From assembly GCA_016218005.1 (NCBI GenBank), contig JACRFF010000082.1:1-6435 (forward strand): 6,435 nt of DNA, read 5' to 3'. Position 1 is the stretch's first letter. Each line of letters begins with the position of its first letter. This document shows positions 5,924 through 6,435 of the stretch, piece by piece. The position numbers and the translations under genes were made by a program. The notes under the pieces are model-generated. The model was not told where the DNA came from and made no database searches. It saw only the letters and a program-made list of their open reading frames with translations. This stretch comes from Ignavibacteriales bacterium (GTDB lineage Bacteria > Bacteroidota > Ignavibacteria > UBA10030).

Positions 5924-5946
5924 TCCGGCTTCACAAGGGAGCCGAA
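5924..5946 (-). promoter_or_regulatory. Small hairpin in the rpsK-rpsD spacer
   Basis: CGGCT (5926-5930) pairs with AGCCG (5940-5944) around a 9-nt loop. One wobble and one A-U pair extend the stem to 5924-5946 in minus-strand RNA. It lies 15 nt upstream of the rpsD Shine-Dalgarno, in the longest spacer of the S11-S4-alpha segment. It is weak and may be chance; a role in S4 feedback is only a possibility. Confidence 0.2.
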
Positions 5947-5952
5947 ACCTCA

Positions 5953-6357
5953 TTAGACTCTTCGCCGCTTCGGCGGTCGGCAGCCATTGTGCGGAACCGG
6001 CGTGATATCGCGGATCTGTGTGATTTCCAATCCCGACGTCTGCAACGACCGCACGGCCGCTTCACGACCGCCACCGGGACCTTTGATGAACACTTCGACG
6101 CGGCGCAACCCGAGGTCGTATGCCTCTTTCCCTGCGGCTTGAGCAGCAACCTGAGCGGCAAACGGCGTGCTCTTACGCGAACCTTTGAAACCATTCTTCC
6201 CTGAGGTCGACCACGCTATCGTATTCCCGTAGACATCCGTCAACGTCACAATCGTATTGTTAAACGTCGCCTTGATGAACGCCTTGCCGTTGGCGTCAAC
6301 GTGAACTTTCTTCTTTTTCTTGGTAACGGCTGGTACAGACGCTTGTTGTTTTCCCAC
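5953..6357 (-). CDS. rpsK: 30S ribosomal protein S11
   Basis: S11 forms part of the 30S platform, contacting 16S rRNA near the E site and mRNA. The 134-aa protein has a basic N-terminus (TKKKKKVHV, 12-20), then [16 protein letters not shown] at 26-41, [13 protein letters not shown] at 57-69 and [17 protein letters not shown] at 83-99. The tail [13 protein letters not shown] is canonical. N124-G125 corresponds to the Asn-Gly site that becomes isoaspartate in E. coli S11. The start is a GTG at 6357-6355, chosen because GAGGAAG at 6364-6370 sits six bases upstream and the resulting length is near the family norm. The 44-nt spacer to rpsM contains no promoter. Confidence 0.97.
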   Translation of the reverse strand: MGKQQASVPAVTKKKKKVHVDANGKAFIKATFNNTIVTLTDVYGNTIAWSTSGKNGFKGSRKSTPFAAQVAAQAAGKEAYDLGLRRVEVFIKGPGGGREAAVRSLQTSGLEITQIRDITPVPHNGCRPPKRRRV

Positions 6358-6401
6358 GTGTTGCTTCCTCTATAATAGAGATAAGGTGCAAATCCCTCCG
6401 A

Positions 6402-6435
6402 CTACTTCTTTTCGATCGCCTTCTTCTTGCCGGCA
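6402..6435 (-). CDS. rpsM: 30S ribosomal protein S13, C-terminal end only
   Basis: The last ten codons and the TAG stop of an open frame enter from the right edge; they read AGKKKAIEKK. This lysine-rich end resembles the S13 tail of the Bacteroidetes/Chlorobi group, which typically follows RTRKGKRKT. The position directly upstream of rpsK, rpsD, rpoA and rplQ is the standard place of rpsM in the alpha operon. The identification rests mainly on this gene order, because too little protein is visible for an independent call. Confidence 0.8.
   Translation of the reverse strand, partial: AGKKKAIEKK

Noticed and set aside
6370..6380. TATTAT and CTCTATTATAGAG in the rpsM-rpsK spacer as a promoter or operator
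   Set aside because: No -35 box lies at a suitable distance, and the small palindrome fits within a normal spacer just upstream of the rpsK ribosome binding site.

Overview
The window is a stretch of ordinary bacterial chromosome in which every supported gene lies on the minus strand. The right two thirds (about 2970-6435) is the distal half of the alpha ribosomal operon. In transcription order it holds the end of rpsM (S13), then rpsK (S11), rpsD (S4), rpoA (RNA polymerase alpha) and rplQ (L17), followed by the ribosome-assembly GTPase gene ysxC/engB. The genes are separated by 22-61 nt, each with a Shine-Dalgarno sequence, and the run ends at a strong intrinsic terminator (2913-2947). The next gene, serA (1265-2842, D-3-phosphoglycerate dehydrogenase with a C-terminal ACT domain), starts from its own likely sigma70-type promoter. 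The left end holds the first 328 codons of a TonB-dependent outer-membrane receptor (1-985), cut by the window edge.

The organism is a Gram-negative bacterium, because it has a TonB-dependent receptor with a signal peptide. The receptor begins with a carboxypeptidase-regulatory-like domain followed by a plug, a layout common in the Bacteroidetes/Chlorobi/Ignavibacteria (FCB) group. The S13 tail and the long low-complexity L17 tail fit that group. Strong AGGAGG-type ribosome binding sites and TTGACA/TATATT-type promoters argue against Bacteroidia proper and favour an Ignavibacteria, Kryptonia or Chlorobi-like lineage. This placement is inference; no phylogeny was run.

Functionally, the operon supplies ribosomal proteins of both subunits, the alpha subunit that nucleates RNA polymerase, and a GTPase that helps mature the 50S subunit. 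serA opens serine biosynthesis. The receptor gene is a separate unit with a near-consensus promoter and a roughly 200-nt leader.

No new multi-gene system is visible. The least ordinary part is the 279-bp gap between serA and the receptor gene (986-1264). It holds a near-perfect promoter, a 7-bp inverted repeat over the -35 box, two potential leader hairpins, and a strong internal Shine-Dalgarno in front of a possible short leader ORF. A perfect 13-bp inverted repeat brackets the promoter and the receptor start codon. Phase variation, operator control and leader attenuation are all possible there, and none is proven.
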